NCBI RefSeq assembly: GCF_024323335.1
Contig: NC_066581.1
Location: forward strand, 458,449,197-458,513,196
DNA: 64,000 bases
Origin: Lathyrus oleraceus
Lineage: Eukaryota > Streptophyta > Magnoliopsida > Fabales > Fabaceae
Reading direction: 5' to 3'
In this document: positions 34,741 to 48,651 of the stretch, one piece after another
Layout: every line of letters begins with the position of its first letter
Numbering within the stretch: position 1 is the first letter of the stretch
Notes under the pieces: model-generated
What the model was told of the DNA's origin: nothing
What the model saw: only the letters and a program-made list of their open reading frames with translations
Database searches by the model: none
Made by a program: the position numbers and the translations under genes

Positions 34741-37700
34741 TCAAGCGAATAACTCCGGATAAGACTCCTTCATCTGACTCTCAAGTTCCCAAGTCACATT
34801 ACCACCTGCTGGTCCTCCCCAAGCTACCTTCACCAAAGCAATCTCTTTACCCCGCAACTGCTTCAACTCTCGATCCTCAATCCTCATAGGTGATGTTTCA
34901 ACAGTCAGGTTATCTCTCACCTGGACATCATCTACTTGGACTACATGCGACGGATCAGGAATGTACCTCCTCAACTGAGACACATGAAAAACCTCATGCA
35001 AATTCGCAAGTGACGGCGGTAAAGCGATACGATAGGCTACCTCCCCTATCCTCTCCAAAATCTGATAAGGACCAATAAATCGAGGTGTCAACTTCTTCGA
35101 CTTCAAAGCTCGACCAACCCCAGTTATCGGAGTAACACGAAGAAACACATGATCTCCCTCTTGAAACTCAAGTGACTTCCTCCTCTTGTCGTGATAACTC
35201 TTCTGACGACTCTAAGCAATTCTCATCTTCTCCTGAATCATCTTAATCTTTTCCGTAGTCTGTTGAACAATCTCCGGTCCAACCACAGCACTCTCACCGG
35301 ACTCATACCAACATAAAGGCGTCCGACATCTCCTACCATACAAAGCTTCAAACGGTGCCATACCAATGCTCGAATGAAAACTATTGTTGTAGGTAAACTC
35401 AATCAAAGGTAAGTAACAATCCCAAGCACCTCCCTTTTCCAAAACACAAGCCCTCAAAAGATCCTCTAGTGACTGAATCGTCCTCTCAGTCTGACCATCA
35501 GTCTGCGGATGATATGCAGAACTCAATCTCAGCTTAGTTCCCAAAGCCTTCTGCAAACCTTCCCAAAACTTCGATGTAAATCTAGGATCTCTGTCCGAAA
35601 CAATACTCGACGGAATACCATGCAAACTTACAATTTTCTCAATATACAATTCAGCAAATCCCTCTAACGGATAATCCATTCTGATCGGAATGAAATGAGC
35701 CGATTTCGTCAATCTGTCGACAATCACCCAAATAGCTTCAAAATTCTTACTTGTCCTCGGTAAACCAGAAACAAAATCCATACTGATACTATCCCACTTC
35801 CACTCTGGAATAGCCAACGGTTGCATTAGCCCCGACGGCTTCTGATGCTCAATCTTTGACTTCTGACAAGTCAAACAAGAAAAAACAAAACTCGCAATTT
35901 CTCTTTTCATTCCCGGCCACCAAAACAACTTTTTCAAATCATGATACATCTTCGTAGCCCCAGGATGAATACTCAGGCCACTACGATGTCCTTCCTCAAG
36001 AATACTCTTCTTAAGTTCGGTAACATCCGGAATACACACCCGATTACCAAATTTCAAAACACCATTCTCATCAACTCTGAATTCACCACCTTGATCTTGA
36101 TTCACTAGAGTCAACTTATCAACCAAAAGCACATCGGATTTCTGACCCTCTCTAATCTCATCCAGAATACCACTCGTTAACTTCAACATTCCCAATTTAA
36201 CACTATTGTGAGTACTCTCACACACCAAACTCAAGTCTCTAAACTGCTCAATTAAATCCAATTCCTTAACCATTAACATAGACATATGCAATGATTTCCG
36301 ACTCAATGCATCAGCCACTACGTTTGCTTTACCCGGATGGTAATTCAAACCAAAGTCATAATCCTTCAGAAACTCTAACCATCTCCTCTGTCTCATATTC
36401 AGCTCTTTCTGATCAAACAAATACTTTAAACTTTTATGGTCACTGAAAACCTCAAATCTTGACCCGTACAAGTAATGCCTCCATAACTTCAAAACAAATA
36501 CCACAGCTGCCAACTCTAAATCGTGTGTCGGATAGTTCCTCTCATGAACCCTTAGTTGTCTCGAAGCATAAGCTATAACTTGCTTGTTCTGCATCAACAC
36601 ACCACCCAAACCCAACAATGAAGCATCACAGTAAACCTCAAATGATTTCGACGAACTCGGTAATATCAGAATAGGAGCAGTAGTTAACCTTCTCTTTAAC
36701 TCTTGAAAACTTTCCTCACATTTTGAGTCCCAAACAAACGCTTGCCCCTTTCTAGTCAACATCGTCAACGGTAACGCCAACTTAGAAAATCCCTCAATGA
36801 ATTTCCTATAATAACCTGCAAGTCCAAGAAAACTTCGAATCTCAGCAACAGACTTAGGAGCTTCCCACTTAGATACCGCTTCTATCTTAGAAGGATCAAC
36901 AACAACACCACCTCTTGAAATCACATGACCAAGAAAACTAACTTCTTCTAACCAAAATTCACACTTAGAGAGTTTAGCAAATAACTTCTTTTCTCGTAGA
37001 ACTTCTAAAACCACTCTCAAATGTTCAACATGCTCTTCTTCAGATTTCGAATACACCAAAATATCGTCAATAAACACCACAACAAACTTGTCTAGGTACG
37101 GATGGAAAATCCTATTCATATACTCCATAAATACTCCAGGCGCATTAGTCACACCAAAAGGCATTACAGAATACTCATAATGTCCATACCTTGTTCTGAA
37201 AGCAGTCTTCTGAATATCCTCAGTTTTCACACGTATCTGATGATACCCTGATCTCAGATCTATTTTGCTGAACACACTCGCACCAACCAACTGATCCATC
37301 AAATCATCAATCCTCGGCAAAGGATACTGATTCTTGATCGTCACTTTATTCAGTTGCCTGTAGTCCACACACAACCTCATAGTACCTTCTTTCTTCTTAA
37401 CCAATAACATTGGTGCACCCCACGGTGACACACTCGGACGAATAAATTTCTTATCCAACAGATCTTCCAGCTGACTCTTCAATTCAGTTAACTCAACAGC
37501 AGACATACGGTACGGAGCCATCGATATCGGCCTAGTACCAGGTACCAAATTAATCGAGAACTCAACTTCACGCTCTGGCGGTAATTCATTCACTTCTTCA
37601 GGAAACACATCAGGAAAATCACACACCACGGCTAGATCGCAAATCACCAGTTTATCTTTAGCCTCCAAAGTCGCTAACAGCATAAACAACTCTGCCCCAT

Positions 37701-39111
37701 CTGCTACTGCCTCATTCACCTGCCTTGCTGATAGAAACAAACTCTTTCCTTCCTCAATCTCAGGAAAGATCACAGTCTTATCAAAACAGTTGATATAAAC
37801 TCGGTTAAACACCAACCAGTTCATACCCAGGATAACATCAATCTGCACTAGTGGAAGACACACAAGGTCCATCCCAAAGTCTCTACCAAAAATACTCAAA
37901 GGACAATTCAAACAAACTGAAGTAGTAGTCACTGAACCCTTCGCAGGAGTATCAATCACCATACTTCCATGCATCTCAGATATCTCTAATTTAAGTTTCA
38001 CAGCACAATCCAAAGATATAAAGGAATGAGTCGCACCGGTGTCAATAATAGCTACAAGAGGAAAGCCATTAATATAACACGTACCTCGGATCAAACGATC
38101 ATCTGCAGAAGTCTCAGAACCCGATAAAGCAAAGACCTTGCCTCCCGACTGGTTCTCTCTCTTCGGTTTAGGACACTGTGGGCTAATATGACCCAACTCT
38201 CCACAGTTGAAACAAGTCACAATCTTCGACCGGCACTCTGCAGCCAAATGACCACCTTTTCCACACTTGAAACACTTCCTCTCAGCACTGGTACACTCAT
38301 GGACACGATGTCCAGCCTGACCACATCTGTAACACTTAGCAGGGGCACTAGAGTCTCCCCCACTAGGCCTCTTCATTCCACTCTGTCTCTGGAAACCTTT
38401 GCCAGCTGCATACGGTTTCCCACGATCATTCTGATTCTTGCCTTTCCTATCAACCCTCTGCTGATAGCTTTCCGCTCTGGCCTTGGTATCCTGTTCAAAA
38501 ATCCTGCAACAGTCAACCAAATCAGAAAACACTCTAATCCGCTGATATCCAATAGCCTGCTTGATCTCGGGACGCAACCCGTTCTCAAACTTCACACATT
38601 TCGAAAATTCCCCAGTAGCCTCATCATAGGGAGTGTAATACTTCGACAGCTCTGTGAACTTAGCAGCATACTCCGTAACAGACCTGTTACCCTGCTTCAA
38701 TTCTAAGAACTCTATCTCTTTCTTTCCTCTGACATCTTCTGGAAAGTACTTCCTCAGGAATCTCTCTCTGAACACAGCCCAAGTGATCTCAGCATCCCCA
38801 GCAGCTTCCAACTCAGAGCGGGTAGCAACCCACCAATCATCTGCTTCCTCTGACAGCATATGCGTACCGAACCTGACCTTCTGGTTATCGGCACACTCAG
38901 CCACTCGGAAGATCCTCTCGATCTCCTTCAACCACTTCTGAGCACCATCTGGATCGTATGCTCCCTTGAACATTGGAGGATTGTTCTTCTGGAACTCACT
39001 CAGTTGACGAGCAGCTCCCATTCCCGCAACATTCGGATTCCCTCCAAGTACTCCAGCTAGCATACCCAGAGCCTCAGCAATCGCAGCATCATCTCTACCT
39101 CTTCCAGCCAT
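34741..39111 (-). pseudogene. Chromovirus gag-pol polyprotein with one in-frame stop
   Basis: The likely start is the ATG at 39109-39111 (MAGRGRDD); the open frame extends 19 codons upstream without an ATG. Numbering from the frame opening at 39168: gag about 60-230, three CCHC knuckles 279-332, protease DTGA 376-379, RT with FIDD at 699-702, RNase H about 842-955, integrase zinc residues H1061, H1068, C1098 and C1101, and DDE residues D1131, D1192 and E1228. The frame then meets TAG at 35212-35214 and continues uninterrupted in the same frame through the integrase C-terminus (GPYQILERIG) and a chromodomain-like tail (RGKEIALVKVAW...TWELESQM) to a stop at 34741. Domain order RT-RNaseH-INT and the C-terminal chromodomain place it in the chromoviruses, Tekay-like. 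Everything except that stop looks intact. Confidence 0.93.
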
Positions 39112-39219
39112 CTCTATTCTGAAAACCCAACAAGCTAAACAATAAGTACTGATAGGGTTACACAACACCTATCCCGTACAGGAGAAACAGAATAATTACG
39201 ACTCGACTCGACCGACTAT

Positions 39220-39231
39220 GCTCTGATACCA
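39220..39231 (-). other. Primer binding site, initiator tRNA-Met
   Basis: The minus strand reads TGGTATCAGAGC, complementary to the 3' end of plant initiator tRNA-Met, four bases inside the LTR. Confidence 0.93.
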
Positions 39232-39235
39232 CTAA

Positions 39236-40173
39236 TGTAACACCCTTCTAAAATAACCCAAATATTTAATTAAAACAACAAATATATATCAGAGTAGATA
39301 TGCAATTAAGGGTGTCACACAATCATTTCACACCATTCACCAAATAACTGTCATGCTCTTTTATTAATTCAAAACATAAAGCATTTGCACAATACGCAGC
39401 GGATAGAAATCAAATCAATCATGCAAAACATGTAACACATTACATGTAAAATTATTCAACAAGGTAAAACATCCCGTCCCGATGTTACATCTATCAGAGC
39501 ATGACCCACTAAGGAGACTACACTAGACTCCAAGCACTAGATTCTACTCAATCACTGCTCGTTACCTGAAAAATAGTTGTAAGGGTGAGTTCCTCAATCG
39601 ATATAATAAGCATTATAAAATATCATGTAATGCTAAGTAAATAACACATTAATCACCCTAATCATATCACACATTCGGTAACGGCACATCAACTCAAACA
39701 TCATAATCATGCTCAACATAAACATCAAAACACACGTATAATATTGGAACACATCCATTCATATTATACACAATACATACATTATGCAATGAGACTCCAT
39801 GCATGCGGTACCGACTATTCGTGAACATATAGTTCACCTCACCGATCAAATCCAGATACGGCTACCAAGCCCACTAGTCCCACTCATTTGAGACCTAGTG
39901 ACTCACTCACTAATTCCTCACCACGGGAATTAGCTACCACCCCAAGGGCCATGCTATGCACGCTAATCACCTAGCATGCAAACATCAACAACAATCTACA
40001 ATGATTTACTCACTAATTCCTCACCATGGGAATTAGCTACCACCATAAAGGCCACAATATGCATGCTAATTCACCTAGCAATGCAACATCATCAACAACA
40101 ATCCACAATGGACATATGCTCACACTCTAAGCCATAAAACAGTCCATTCACCAACACATGCATAATATATACA
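39236..40173 (-). repeat. 5' LTR (right copy) of the chromovirus, first segment
   Basis: Matches 32714-33651. It is cut at 40173 by the Ogre insertion, with target duplication ATACA at 40169-40173. Confidence 0.95.
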
Positions 40174-41756
40174 TGTAACACCTCAAAATTTGCCCTCCTC
40201 TCTTGGGACTAGCATATCATTTTGCATATCATTTTAGGTCATTAGGCATTGCATATTGCATATCATGTGGTTACATTGTGCAAGTCATCCTCACAAGTCT
40301 TGGTCAGAAGATGAGGAAGTCAAAAGGCAAGCTAGGGTTTCATTGGACTGGTTATTGATCATCTGAGGATGTGCAGGTTCAAATTAGGGTTTCATGATTC
40401 TCAAAGGATATTGGTCTTCATCTTGTTTGAAATGATTCATCATCATCATCATGATTTGGTTTCATCAAGTGTTGAAGCACATTCCTTGAGATTAGGGTTT
40501 TGACCACTGGTCAACCCTAAGCAGTTGCATTGGGCCAATCAGGGCATGATCAGGAGATGGGGTCTATGATGTATATGGGGATCATTTTATGATTATATTG
40601 AGATAATTGAGGCTAGGGTTTCATCCTTAGGCCATTTTATCAGAGGATTGGAGCTCAGTTGGATCAGTGCATGGCCAAGTTCATTTGTCAGTTGAAAAAG
40701 TCAACTGTGGTCAACTGTACATGATTTAATGGATTTGGAGGTGAAAATGAGTTGGATACACTTCATTCATGTTGAAACAAGTGTTATTTGACATGTCAAA
40801 GCTTAAGAATGAAGAAAATCAAGTCAGAACAAAAACTGCCAAAAATAGAAAGTGACTTGTAATAGAAGTTTCCAAAAATGGAAAGTTTTTGACCATAAAA
40901 TTACATGTCCAAGGAAGCTTCAAATGAAGATTTGTTCAACATGAAAGTTGTAGATCTTGTTCTCACCTTTCCAAAAAGTCCAAGAACTTGAAAATCCCAT
41001 GTATGGTTGTCAAGTTATGGCCCAGTGAATTTCAAAAATGACCCATAATCAGGAGGGCATAACTTCCACATGGATTGTCCAAATTGGATGTTCTTTATAT
41101 GCACAAACTCCATTTGACATGTACTTTCATTGTGCATAATTGGATTTTCTCAGAAATGGTCAATGCAAAAAGTCAAATTTCAACTGGACAGTTAAATGAA
41201 CCAGGGGCAAAATTGTCCAACTTGTGAAATAATTGGAATTTTTGAGTGGGGATTTTTGCAACACTTCACAATTGACATTTGAAACTTGTTGGAATACTCA
41301 TAACATGCCAAGGCTTCATGGTTTGGAAACTGGCTTTTAAAATGAACTTGAACAAATGAACCAAGTGCCATCACATGTGGAAATTCTAAAATACACATCC
41401 AATGAACCTCCAACAAGTGGCAACAGCTCATGACAGGTGTTTAGGGTTTGTATGAGGTGGCAGTGAGCTGTCATGAGCTGGCATATGCAATTACCATTTT
41501 GCCCTTTGTGTGAAAATGACACATTTCACTAATCATTTGTATTTTGCTAATTAGAGTGATTAAGCATTGATTAAGTTGGAATATATATTGTTAATCCTAA
41601 CTAATCCATAACAGAAATCACAATTCCCCAAAATCAATCTCAAATTCTTCAAATTCTTCAAATTCTCTCAAGAACACATCACACAAAAATCCATCAAACT
41701 TTCTCAATTCTTGATCATTTGGCAAAGTGTTTTTGGATTCGAGCTTCATTCATCAT

Positions 41757-44032
41757 TGTCATACGGTGAACTGACTTGGTGTGTTTTGCTTTTTATCGCA
41801 ATGTCGCGGATAGCAAGAGTCGCCACCGACTTTTCTTTTATCCAATAAGGAAAGGTGGAAAAGAACAGGAAAGACCTCAATAGATTTTGGGTTCGGGAGG
41901 TACATTATACAAAGGGAAGGTGTTAGCACCCTTTGTATCCATGGTTATCCATGGGCTCTTAATTGCTGGATGACTTATATTTTTGTCTGAAAAAGTGCTT
42001 GTGAACGGTTTAGAAAATGTTTTGAAAAGAGAGTTTAACTTTGTAATGATTCTCGTATGAATGTATACAAAGTGTTTATCTCGTTTGATTTTGAAAACGA
42101 TTTAGAAAAATATAACTTGGTAAGGATTCTAGTATGAATGTATACCAAGTGGTGATTTTCTAGGATTTGCAAAGTGTGAGGGATGGAAAATGTTTTAGAT
42201 TATGATCCAGCAGTTGAGAGTTATACCTTCCTAGGGTCTTTATGGGCATTTCCAATCCTTATGAGGGTAAAACTGTCCTTACTATTGAGAAGTAAGTAAT
42301 TTTATCCTTTGGATGCAAAAGGGTCATCGTAGGGTCATCGATAGGTCATTGAAGGCAACAGTTGTAAGGATACCTTAGCATTCGAAGGGACGATCATCAT
42401 TTAACCGTAGGCTACACCGAAGGGTCATCGAGGGACGAAATCATATATTCGAAGGCAACATCCGAGGGACTATGATTTATTTTTATGATGATTTAATCGA
42501 AGGGCCATTGCTAAGTGTATCCCCATATTCGCGGGACATGACCGTTATACCGTAATGCCGTAGGGCAAAAGAGAGGTCCAAGATCACATATTTAAAGGTC
42601 ATATTTTAAAGTTAATTAGGTAATTAGGATGAATCCCCACATTAAAATCAATACAAAATAATACATTAAAAATAACACATTAAAATTAATACATTAAAAT
42701 TAATTAAGCAATTTAGGGCAGCTCTTCACAAGGGTATCCCACGAATAAAGTGGAAGGCCTAAACAGCACTCTCTTCCTGGGGTATGTGAGCCTTTACAAA
42801 ATTCAGCAAACGGGTTAGAATACCAATCAGGATGCAATCAAGAGTTGCACCAAAGCAGTAATAATATCAGGTAAACAGAGCATGGTTATGATAAAACAGG
42901 TCAGATGGGCAAAGATCAAAACAGAGCGAAAAAACAATGGCATCCATTACAACAATTTAAGGTATCCAGGCATACTTAAGTCCACATGCAAAACCTCAAA
43001 TATATTTATGCATTCAATTATGGTATCACATGTGAATTCAGAACATAAAGCGGCGATAGTAACGCAAACCTGTTTGCAATTGAATTGCAACCTTGAGTTG
43101 GCCGATCGGATCGAATTGAGCGGTGCCGCCGGCTTTTCCTTCAGGGTTTCCTTTAGGGTTACTCGGAATAAGTTGAACAGTAGTCCTGAACACTCCACCA
43201 CAAGCCGGTAGGATTTGTTCTTGGATTCTTCAACGAAGGAAAATAAACTATTGTGCGAAAAGAATTAACTAAATGCTAAAAAGGAAATAGGAAATTGCAA
43301 GGGAAATAGTGTAGAACCCGTAGGAAAAACAATGCCTAAGCTGCTGGAAAAGAAAATATGCAAAAGTGAAAACGGCAAAGGAAAAAATGTGGAAAAGCTT
43401 CCCGCTCTTTTAGGTTTTCAAAGTGGCTATTTATATTGGTGTCATTAAGTAACTGCCTGCTGCCAAAAGGTCTTCAACGTGGCTAATTGCATGGCGTGGA
43501 TATAGGGCCCAACACTCCTCAACGTCTCTTCAAGTCTCTGAGGCGTTACTTGCGCCCAAAAAGTAGGGGGATGGTGTGACGTTCGTCACACCATGTGTGA
43601 CGTTCGTCACAAGGCTGTTTTGCGTGACGCTCGTCACGCCCTCTGTGACGTCCGTCACAGGCACAGCATTTATGTCTTGCGCTTTGGGCTGGGCTTTGCT
43701 ATTTGGTTCGTTTTCTCTCCTTTTTGCACCTCTTTTCCTCCATTTTTACTTGTGCTTCCCAATAAGCCACCTGAGACAAATAGGAAGAAAATACCGCGTA
43801 ATATCTAACAACATAAAGCGAACTGAAATAAATACTGATAAAATTTAATTGAATTAAGTCCTAAAATATAATATAATTTCATGTTATCACTAGGCGAGCG
43901 TGTAGCGAACAGGCCAGTTTGGGTCATTCGTGAGCTGGGCCTTCGTTCCTTTAAGATCAGTGTCATAAAATGAGTCGGAGTGCCCTGAAAAAAGGTCTTG
44001 AAATATTAATGGGCAAATTTTGGGGTATGACA
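41757..44032 (-). mobile_element. Solo LTR of an Ogre-like element, 2276 bp
   Basis: Starts TGTCATACGG and ends GGGTATGACA, with 8-bp inverted ends (TGTCATAC/GTATGACA) and target duplication ATCAT at 41752-41756 and 44033-44037. The 3' LTR of the host Ogre has the uninterrupted site at about 57390. The end sequence and polarity match the minus-strand LTR ending at 23604. With no internal region it is the product of LTR-LTR recombination after insertion. A cluster of GTGACG palindromes lies at 43575-43660. Confidence 0.93.
43575..43660. promoter_or_regulatory. Four clustered palindromes with TGACG/CGTCA half-sites
   Basis: TGTGACGTTCGTCACA at 43575-43590 and 43596-43611, CGTGACGCTCGTCACG at 43623-43638, and CTGTGACGTCCGTCACAG at 43643-43660. 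TGACG is the known core for TGA-type bZIP factors, and paired TGACG sites form as-1-like elements. Whether these act here is inference. Confidence 0.75.
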
Positions 44033-47000
44033 ATCATCTACTTCATCTGTTTGTGAAGATTAACCTCCAATTCGTCTCCATTTGCAACTGTCACACATGA
44101 TGCATCAATGGTGAATTGAGGAATTCGAGCACTAGGAGCAAAATCAACTGAACCTGAGCATTGCATTCACCTTGTTGGAGCCTATGCTGCATCTGTTTCG
44201 CGTCAAAACACCTTGAAAGCTCCAATTCCCACGCTGCCATTTCAGGTGCTCAAAATTCGAATATCATGATTTTATGAATAATTATATGCGTTTGGTAGAG
44301 TGTGTGATGTAGAGCATCGTGATGCAATTAGTTTAGGAAATAGTGAACTGTAGCTCGAGAGATCTGGAATTTAAGTTTCGAATCCAAACCCTAAGTCGAT
44401 CGATCAGTGAGATTTAGGAACATTTAGGTGAAATCAGGATGATATTCGTATTCTATGTTAGAAGACCTTTCCAACGGATGTTCGATTGTGCATTTTGGTG
44501 ATGATTCCATGTTCATGTGTTCTTGCTTGCCTGGGTTGAAGACGATGATAATCTGGAAAATAAAAGCTGTTTGATCTGAATTTCTGTTTGAAAATTTGAA
44601 TTGGAAGTTTGCCGCGGTACTGTTCCAACAATTACAACTATGCCATTAATGAAATTCATTTAATTAATAATAATTCAAATAATTATTCTAAAAATCATTT
44701 TAACCTTAAAAAATTCATAAAAAAATAATGGAAAATCAGAAAAATGTGTGGATTTTTTTGTTGACTTCCTAATTCTCTCTAGAATTTTGTTGACCTATTT
44801 TTGGAAGTTGTGCTTGGTGGAAATTTAGTTTGACCTAGGGTTATTTGACATGTATGCAATTTTGATACATTTTGCCATTTCCATTGTGAAATCCTCATGC
44901 TTACAAAGAAATTCTTGAAAATTTTTATGGTGATTGTAGACATGTTGATGGTTATTTACATGTAAATTTTGTGAATTTTGGATACCTGGTGATGGAGTTA
45001 TGAATTTTTGAATCTAGGTGTGACAATTTGTGTCACACCTAGTTAGGTCATCTTTCTGGATTTATTTTCATGATCTAGGCTTGTTGAAATGAAGTGAAAT
45101 TTTGCATGATTGTTCATTAACATGTTAAGATGCTATGTGAATTTTTCTGGATTTTTCCATTGCATTTTCAATTTGATTGCTATTTTTCATCTCTGTTGGT
45201 CAAATATGCAAGTCCATGTGACACATGTTGTGAAATTTGTTGTGAAATGCTCATATGGTATTGAATGAACATGAAATTTGGTATGTTGGTTGTAGACACA
45301 TTGAAGGACATCCCTGTTTTGGTCCCATTCATTTCTTTATTGTTTTCATTGACTTATGAATTTTTGAAGTGAATGCATGTGTTGATGTTGTGATTTGGCT
45401 CATATAATTGTGTCTGTTTTTGTTGATTTTCATTGACATGGTTCCCTTTGTCCAATTGAGCTAAAATTTGACATGTCATACCTTGAACATGTCCTGTTTA
45501 GGTGTAAATTATTTGAGGAATTTTGGAATTGTTTTGATATGGAATTGAATGCAATAGTTCTGTTTGGATGTTTGGTGTTCCATTTGACCTAAATTGAATT
45601 GTTTTGTGCATGAAATGAATATAATGAATGGTATGAACATGGGATTAATTGTGTTGGCTTTTGTTTGACATTAATTTGACTTTGGTTAGAGATCCCTTGC
45701 TGTTTAGACATTTTTGCCACCTTTGGACCCTAGGCTTGGCCTAGTGGTCTAGTTTCTAATATTTGATGGATTTTTCAGGATGAAAAGGTGCAATGTGTAT
45801 GGAGATTGAATCAAGTTAATTCAAATGAGTTTGGTTGATGTTTGTACACTAACATAACTTTGTTTTGTAGGTTGTGAAGCTTAGGCTTGAGCTTATAGCT
45901 TGCCTTGTTATGCATTGACTTGTATAGTCTGACTGATTAACATTTGCTGTTTATATTTGTCTGTCTAAGTACTGATGATACTTGATTGTTTTCAGGTACA
46001 TTTAGTTGCTTATAGTTCATATTGAACTTGCTTGCTGCTGCTTGGTTGTGAAAACCACTTGAGGTAGGACTTCTATTCTTCATGTAGTCTGGAGACCCGG
46101 TCTGTTATTTGACCGGGCAAACTGTCTGAAGTCCTCCTTAAGAGGCAATGATTGTGGTTGTTTAATTTTCGTGCCAAGCAGGTGAAAGACCTCTAAGAGG
46201 AAATTGGTGGAAGTTAGGGATATGCAATCTATCCCCCACTATTCTGTGAGTCGTCCCTCTGCTCACACGGCTGTGTGTTGATGCATTGGGACACAAACCC
46301 AAGATCTGTGCTGTCGCACAATCGAGTCAGAGTCATTGAGCGTAGAAGGGTCCCTCCATTCTGGACCCACGCTCCTTTGTCAGAAGCTCTCCCTGGTCAG
46401 GGATAAGAGCTGTGAGGTCTCATCCTCACTTCACCTTTTCATCTGCTTCACCTTAGCCTCGTAATGGCAAGGTTAAGAGCGAATAATAACCATGTACAAA
46501 TGACTTGCTTCGGCAGTCAAACCCATTGTGTGAGCCTCACTTGATTGGTTATAGTGTGTGCTATGTGAATATTTGTTTGAGATGCTTGTTCTCATTTGAT
46601 GTATGCTTGTATGATTGTATGCTTGCTTCTTTCCTGGATAGGATTAGCTTGCTTGTGCAGGTAGGTAGAAACCTGAACGTAGGGTAATGATGCATGACAA
46701 CACTAGGCTCGAGTCCAGCTCCCTGGTAGTGTGTCTTCCCCTGGTTTCTGGCTAGATTTTCTTCCCCTTGAGGGGGAACTACATCGCCCTGATCCTCGTT
46801 CCAGACGAGGTATGTAGGCAGGTGGTCGTGCGAGACCACTCCGGGCAACCTTTTTCTTTTTTGTGTGTGTTTACTTGTTATCTGACTGTGTGTTTGGTTC
46901 GGATGCCGACATAAGTCCAATAAGTGGTTGTCGGGCTCCACGTTTGCCCTTTTGATTGTGTTTTGGTTCGGATGCCGACGTAAGTCCAGTGATTGGTTGT

Positions 47001-47483
47001 CGGGCTCCACGTTTGCCCTCTTGAGTGTGTTTTGGTTCGGATGCCAACGTAATTCCATCAAGTGGTTGTCGGGCTCCATGTTTGCCATCTGTTTGTGTGT
47101 TTTGTCTTGTTTGGCGTGCGTAAGCCGAACTACAGTGGCTCTGATTCTCGTTCCAGACGAGATATGTAGGCATAGGATGCGATGTCCTATCGAGCTCCCT
47201 TCTCTTAACCCCACCTGCGTTCCCGTGTGTGTGTGTGATGTTTAGCAACCTATTCTTTCTTAGAACGTGGATCCCGTCGAGTACGACGGACGTGAGGGGT
47301 GCTAATACCTTCCCCTTGCGTAACCGACTCCCTTACCCTTTCTCTTTGGTCGCAAGACCATTTCCTTTCCAGGTTTCTCTGAGCGTTTCCTTTCCCTATC
47401 TTGGGATAAATAACGCGCAGTGGCGGCTCTGTGTTGTGTTTTTATTTGAGTCCCGCCGGTTGATTTTTCGCGGATGCGACAGC

Positions 47484-47501
47484 TGGCGACTCTGCTGGGG
47501 A
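47484..47501 (+). other. Primer binding site, tRNA-Arg
   Basis: TGGCGACTCTGCTGGGGA, two bases inside the LTR. Identical to the site in the minus-strand Ogre. Confidence 0.92.
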
Positions 47502-48651
47502 ATTCGTAGATGTTGACCTGTGCTGGTCCATCTTCCCTAAGCGAGTCCTTCCCAGCGTTCTAGGATAGTTTAGGTTGCTTGCTTTGTGTTATTTATTGCA
47601 TTTATTATTCTAACCTGTGTATATATTTGCATAAATATTTGCATGCATCATACTATCATGTTATTGCCGTCCTCTGTGCAGGTGATTCCTCTGTTTTGGG
47701 GTGGGTGTTCTGAGTGGGGCTAAAACCCAGGCCCGAGTATACACCTAGGATTAGTGTGGGTCTCACGTTCCTCATTTGCTAAATCAGCATAATGTTGCAA
47801 CGTGACATACCACAAGCCGGACGAGGTTCATCTGATAGTGCTTTCCGTTGTGGAATATTCCACTTTGGTTGAGTTACGTCATTTGAGCTGTTGACTCTGG
47901 TGACCGATCATTTCCCGGATCTTTGGTTTAGACGATCTCAGGAGAGCTACAATGGCACACCCGAAAGGGCAAACCCATTGAGTATCTTTGCCCGATTGTC
48001 GAGACTATTATCCGCCTTAGGATGACCTGATTAGAATTTACCTGTGAGGGGAGGGTGTTTCTTTCAGATGCATGTTCAGATGGTGACTCAGATGGTGACT
48101 ATTGGTTCCGTGGATCAGAGTCATATTTATCAGTCGGATTTATGGTCATTTATTGCGGTGACGCCGGAATGCTGTCCGTGGTATTTATCAGTGGGGATCC
48201 GTTTATTTCAGGATTCCCCGGGCCGATTCAGATGATGATGGGTATCTGCTCAGAGATTGGTGATGGTGATGATGATGATGTATCTTTCTTCCGTTTATTT
48301 CGGAACCCGAGGGTCAGAGTTGTGGTTACAGTTTCCTCAGATGGGTATGATCAGTTCAGAGACCAGGCTTCAGTACAATTGTTCAGAGGACTTGGAGGAT
48401 GGCACAGTGCATTGCATTCATACATCATTCTCATTTTGCATTCATCTGCACCAAAACTACGTCTAGTCATATGGGGAGTATTATGGATTGAGAATCTGGT
48501 CGAGAGACATCTTGAATTTCAGAATGTGGATGTCAAAATGTTATTGGTGAAATATTATCTCTCTCGATGAAACCAGAATCAAAAGACAGAAGCTTCCTCA
48601 TATGGATAGACGTTGCATTCATGCATATTAACCTGTTTGCTGTTTTGCAGG
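47502..48651 (+). other. 5' leader of the plus-strand Ogre
   Basis: About 1.15 kb with no recognised domain. A 171-residue frame at 48055-48570 has runs of Asp codons from a GATGAT repeat and looks non-coding. The leader ends in TTTTGCAG (48644-48651), a good splice acceptor immediately before the gag frame. Confidence 0.55.

Larger units (their letters stand above)
40174..47481 (+). repeat. 5' LTR of the plus-strand Ogre (contains a solo LTR)
   Basis: 7308 bp, against 5027 bp for the 3' LTR. The whole difference (2281 bp) equals the solo LTR plus its duplication at 41757-44037. By eye about 25 substitutions separate the two LTRs. A ~59-bp unit (TTTGGTTCGGATGCC(G/A)ACGTA) is repeated three times at about 46890-47090. 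The 217- and 125-residue minus-strand frames there are products of this repeat and are not genes. Confidence 0.95.

Noticed and set aside
38188..38706. 172-residue plus-strand frame
   Set aside because: Shadow of the chromovirus gag region, which is coding on the opposite strand.
41192..41522. 79- and 61-residue minus-strand frames, repeated at 56830-57160
   Set aside because: LTR sequence copied in both ends of the plus-strand Ogre; no protein features.
46561..47248. 217- and 125-residue minus-strand frames, repeated at 59918-60605
   Set aside because: They lie inside both Ogre LTR copies across a ~59-bp tandem repeat, read against the element's direction, and show no domain. Duplication comes from the LTR pair.
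47420..47460. A second primer binding site (GTGGCGGCTCTG)
   Set aside because: It lies inside the LTR and is present in both LTR copies. The true site is at 47484-47501 just after the LTR end.
48055..48570. Ogre ORF1-like protein upstream of gag
   Set aside because: The frame is rich in Asp codons from GATGAT repeats, overlaps another open frame and has no recognisable motif, so I treat the stretch as leader.
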